DNA from: an uncultured Lachnospiraceae bacterium
GTDB taxonomy: Bacteria > Bacillota > Clostridia > Lachnospirales > Lachnospiraceae
Direction of reading: 5' to 3'
DNA: 6,564 nt
Assembly: GCA_947631755.1 (NCBI GenBank)
Contig: CANRMO010000137.1
Coordinates: 1 to 6,564, forward strand
Within the stretch, counting starts at the first letter, position 1. The number at the start of each line of letters is the position of its first letter. Both the position numbers and the translations under genes were made by a program. Shown here piece by piece: positions 5,760-6,564 of this stretch. The notes below the pieces were generated by a model. That model did not search any database and had not been told where the DNA came from. It was given only the letters and a program-made list of their open reading frames with translations.

Positions 5760-6564
5760 ATGAAGATCATAGAGTTGACGGAGGAGTCCAGAAAAAATAT
5801 TCTGGAAGACCTTCTGAAAAGGAGTCCAAATAATTACGGTAAATACCAGGCGGAGGTGGACAAGATCCTCGCGGATGTGAGAGTGAATGGCGATAAGGCA
5901 GTCTTTGCGTTCACAAAGAAATTTGACGGGGCGGAACTGACGCCGGAGACCCTCTATGTGACACAGGAGGAGATCGACGAGGCATATGAGGCGGTGGATC
6001 CGGAACTTGTCCGCGTGATGAAAAAATCCATAAATAATATCCGGGATTTTCATGAAAAGCAGGTGAGGAACAGCTGGTTTACGACAAGAGAGGACGGCGT
6101 GATCCTCGGCCAGCGCGTCACGCCCCTGGACAGTGCGGGGGTCTATGTGCCAGGTGGGAAAGCCGCTTATCCATCCAGTGTGTTGATGAATATTGTCCCG
6201 GCACAGGTGGCGGGAGTCCGCCGCATTGTTATGGCGACGCCGCCGGGGGCGGATGGCAGGGTCAATCCGGCCACACTGGTGGCTGCGCACCTGGCTGGAG
6301 CCACAGAGGTATGTAAAGTGGGCGGAGCTCAGGCGATTGCCGCTCTTGCCTACGGCACAGAATCCATCCCGAAAGTGGACAAAATAACAGGTCCGGGCAA
6401 TATATTTGTCGCGCTGGCAAAGAAGACGGTGTACGGGCACGTCAGCATTGATTCCGTGGCAGGGCCGAGTGAGATTCTTGTCCTGGCGGATGAGACGGCG
6501 GATCCCTGCTATGTGGCGGCAGATCTTCTGTCCCAGGCAGAGCACGATGAACTCGCCTCTGCCA
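5760..6564 (+). CDS. hisD: Histidinol dehydrogenase HisD, N-terminal part (3' end outside window)
   Basis: HisD is the zinc- and NAD-dependent enzyme of the last two steps of histidine synthesis, oxidising L-histidinol through histidinal to L-histidine. The frame is open from ATG 5760 to the right edge, giving 268 full codons and one extra base, about 60 percent of a protein that is usually near 430 residues. Motifs in order: GVYVPGGKAAYPSSVLMN (127-144), KVGGAQAIAALAYGT (186-200), the family signature from KITGPGN (208-214) through SIDSVAGPSEILVL (229-242), and LSQAEHD (257-263). Gln259 and His262 in that last motif match the E. coli zinc-ligand residues, even in number. The remaining zinc ligands and the catalytic Glu-His region lie beyond the window. 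It is coupled to hisG by a 12-base gap with a strong ribosome binding site. No frameshift or stop is seen. The continuation of the his operon is presumably to the right. Confidence 0.96.
   Translation, partial: MKIIELTEESRKNILEDLLKRSPNNYGKYQAEVDKILADVRVNGDKAVFAFTKKFDGAELTPETLYVTQEEIDEAYEAVDPELVRVMKKSINNIRDFHEKQVRNSWFTTREDGVILGQRVTPLDSAGVYVPGGKAAYPSSVLMNIVPAQVAGVRRIVMATPPGADGRVNPATLVAAHLAGATEVCKVGGAQAIAALAYGTESIPKVDKITGPGNIFVALAKKTVYGHVSIDSVAGPSEILVLADETADPCYVAADLLSQAEHDELASA

Noticed and set aside
5742..6545. Long minus-strand open frame (267 codons) opposite hisD
   Set aside because: The plus strand carries a clear HisD with all expected motifs; the antisense translation is rich in His, Arg and Cys and resembles no family, as expected for a shadow frame.
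1..6564. A novel defence, mobile or biosynthetic system
   Set aside because: All the long plus-strand genes belong to well-known housekeeping families with intact motifs; gaps are at most 69 bases, and no repeats, integrase, transposase or unassigned gene was seen.

Overview
The window is 6,564 bases, densely coding, with every supported gene on the plus strand. It reads as ordinary core chromosome of a Firmicute of the class Clostridia, plausibly a Lachnospiraceae-type anaerobe. That placement is inference. It rests on the smc-ftsY gene order, strong Gram-positive-style purine-rich ribosome binding sites, base composition of roughly half G+C by eye, and the two-part HisZ plus short HisG form of the first histidine enzyme. 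No species can be named from the sequence alone.

Layout from left to right. Bases 1-1601 are the second half of smc, from the end of the hinge through the returning coiled coil to the C-terminal ATPase half-head; the 5' half lies off the left edge. After 14 bases comes ftsY (1616-2539), the complete SRP receptor GTPase. After 37 bases comes a complete threonine ammonia-lyase with a C-terminal ACT domain (2577-3794). After 18 bases the histidine genes begin: hisZ (3813-5042), then a 69-base gap with a small GC hairpin, hisG (5112-5747), then a 12-base gap and hisD (5760 to the right edge, cut at codon 268).

Functionally there are three blocks: chromosome organisation and membrane targeting (smc, ftsY); one PLP enzyme making 2-oxobutanoate and ammonia from threonine, which can feed isoleucine synthesis or threonine catabolism; and the start of a histidine operon. 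HisZ and HisG together form the ATP phosphoribosyltransferase that catalyses step one, and HisD performs the last two oxidations. The short gaps and shared direction, with no recognisable terminator between genes, allow read-through across the whole cluster, but no promoter is visible to prove a single transcript.

For four genes the choice of start matters. For ftsY, hisZ and hisG an in-frame codon upstream gives a longer reading, but the ribosome binding site points to the inner ATG used here. For ilvA two ATGs are adjacent and the first was taken. I found no RNA gene, mobile element, CRISPR array, riboswitch, origin or long repeat, and no stretch over 300 bases without a gene. I see no sign of a new biological system; the points in Part 2 are modest.
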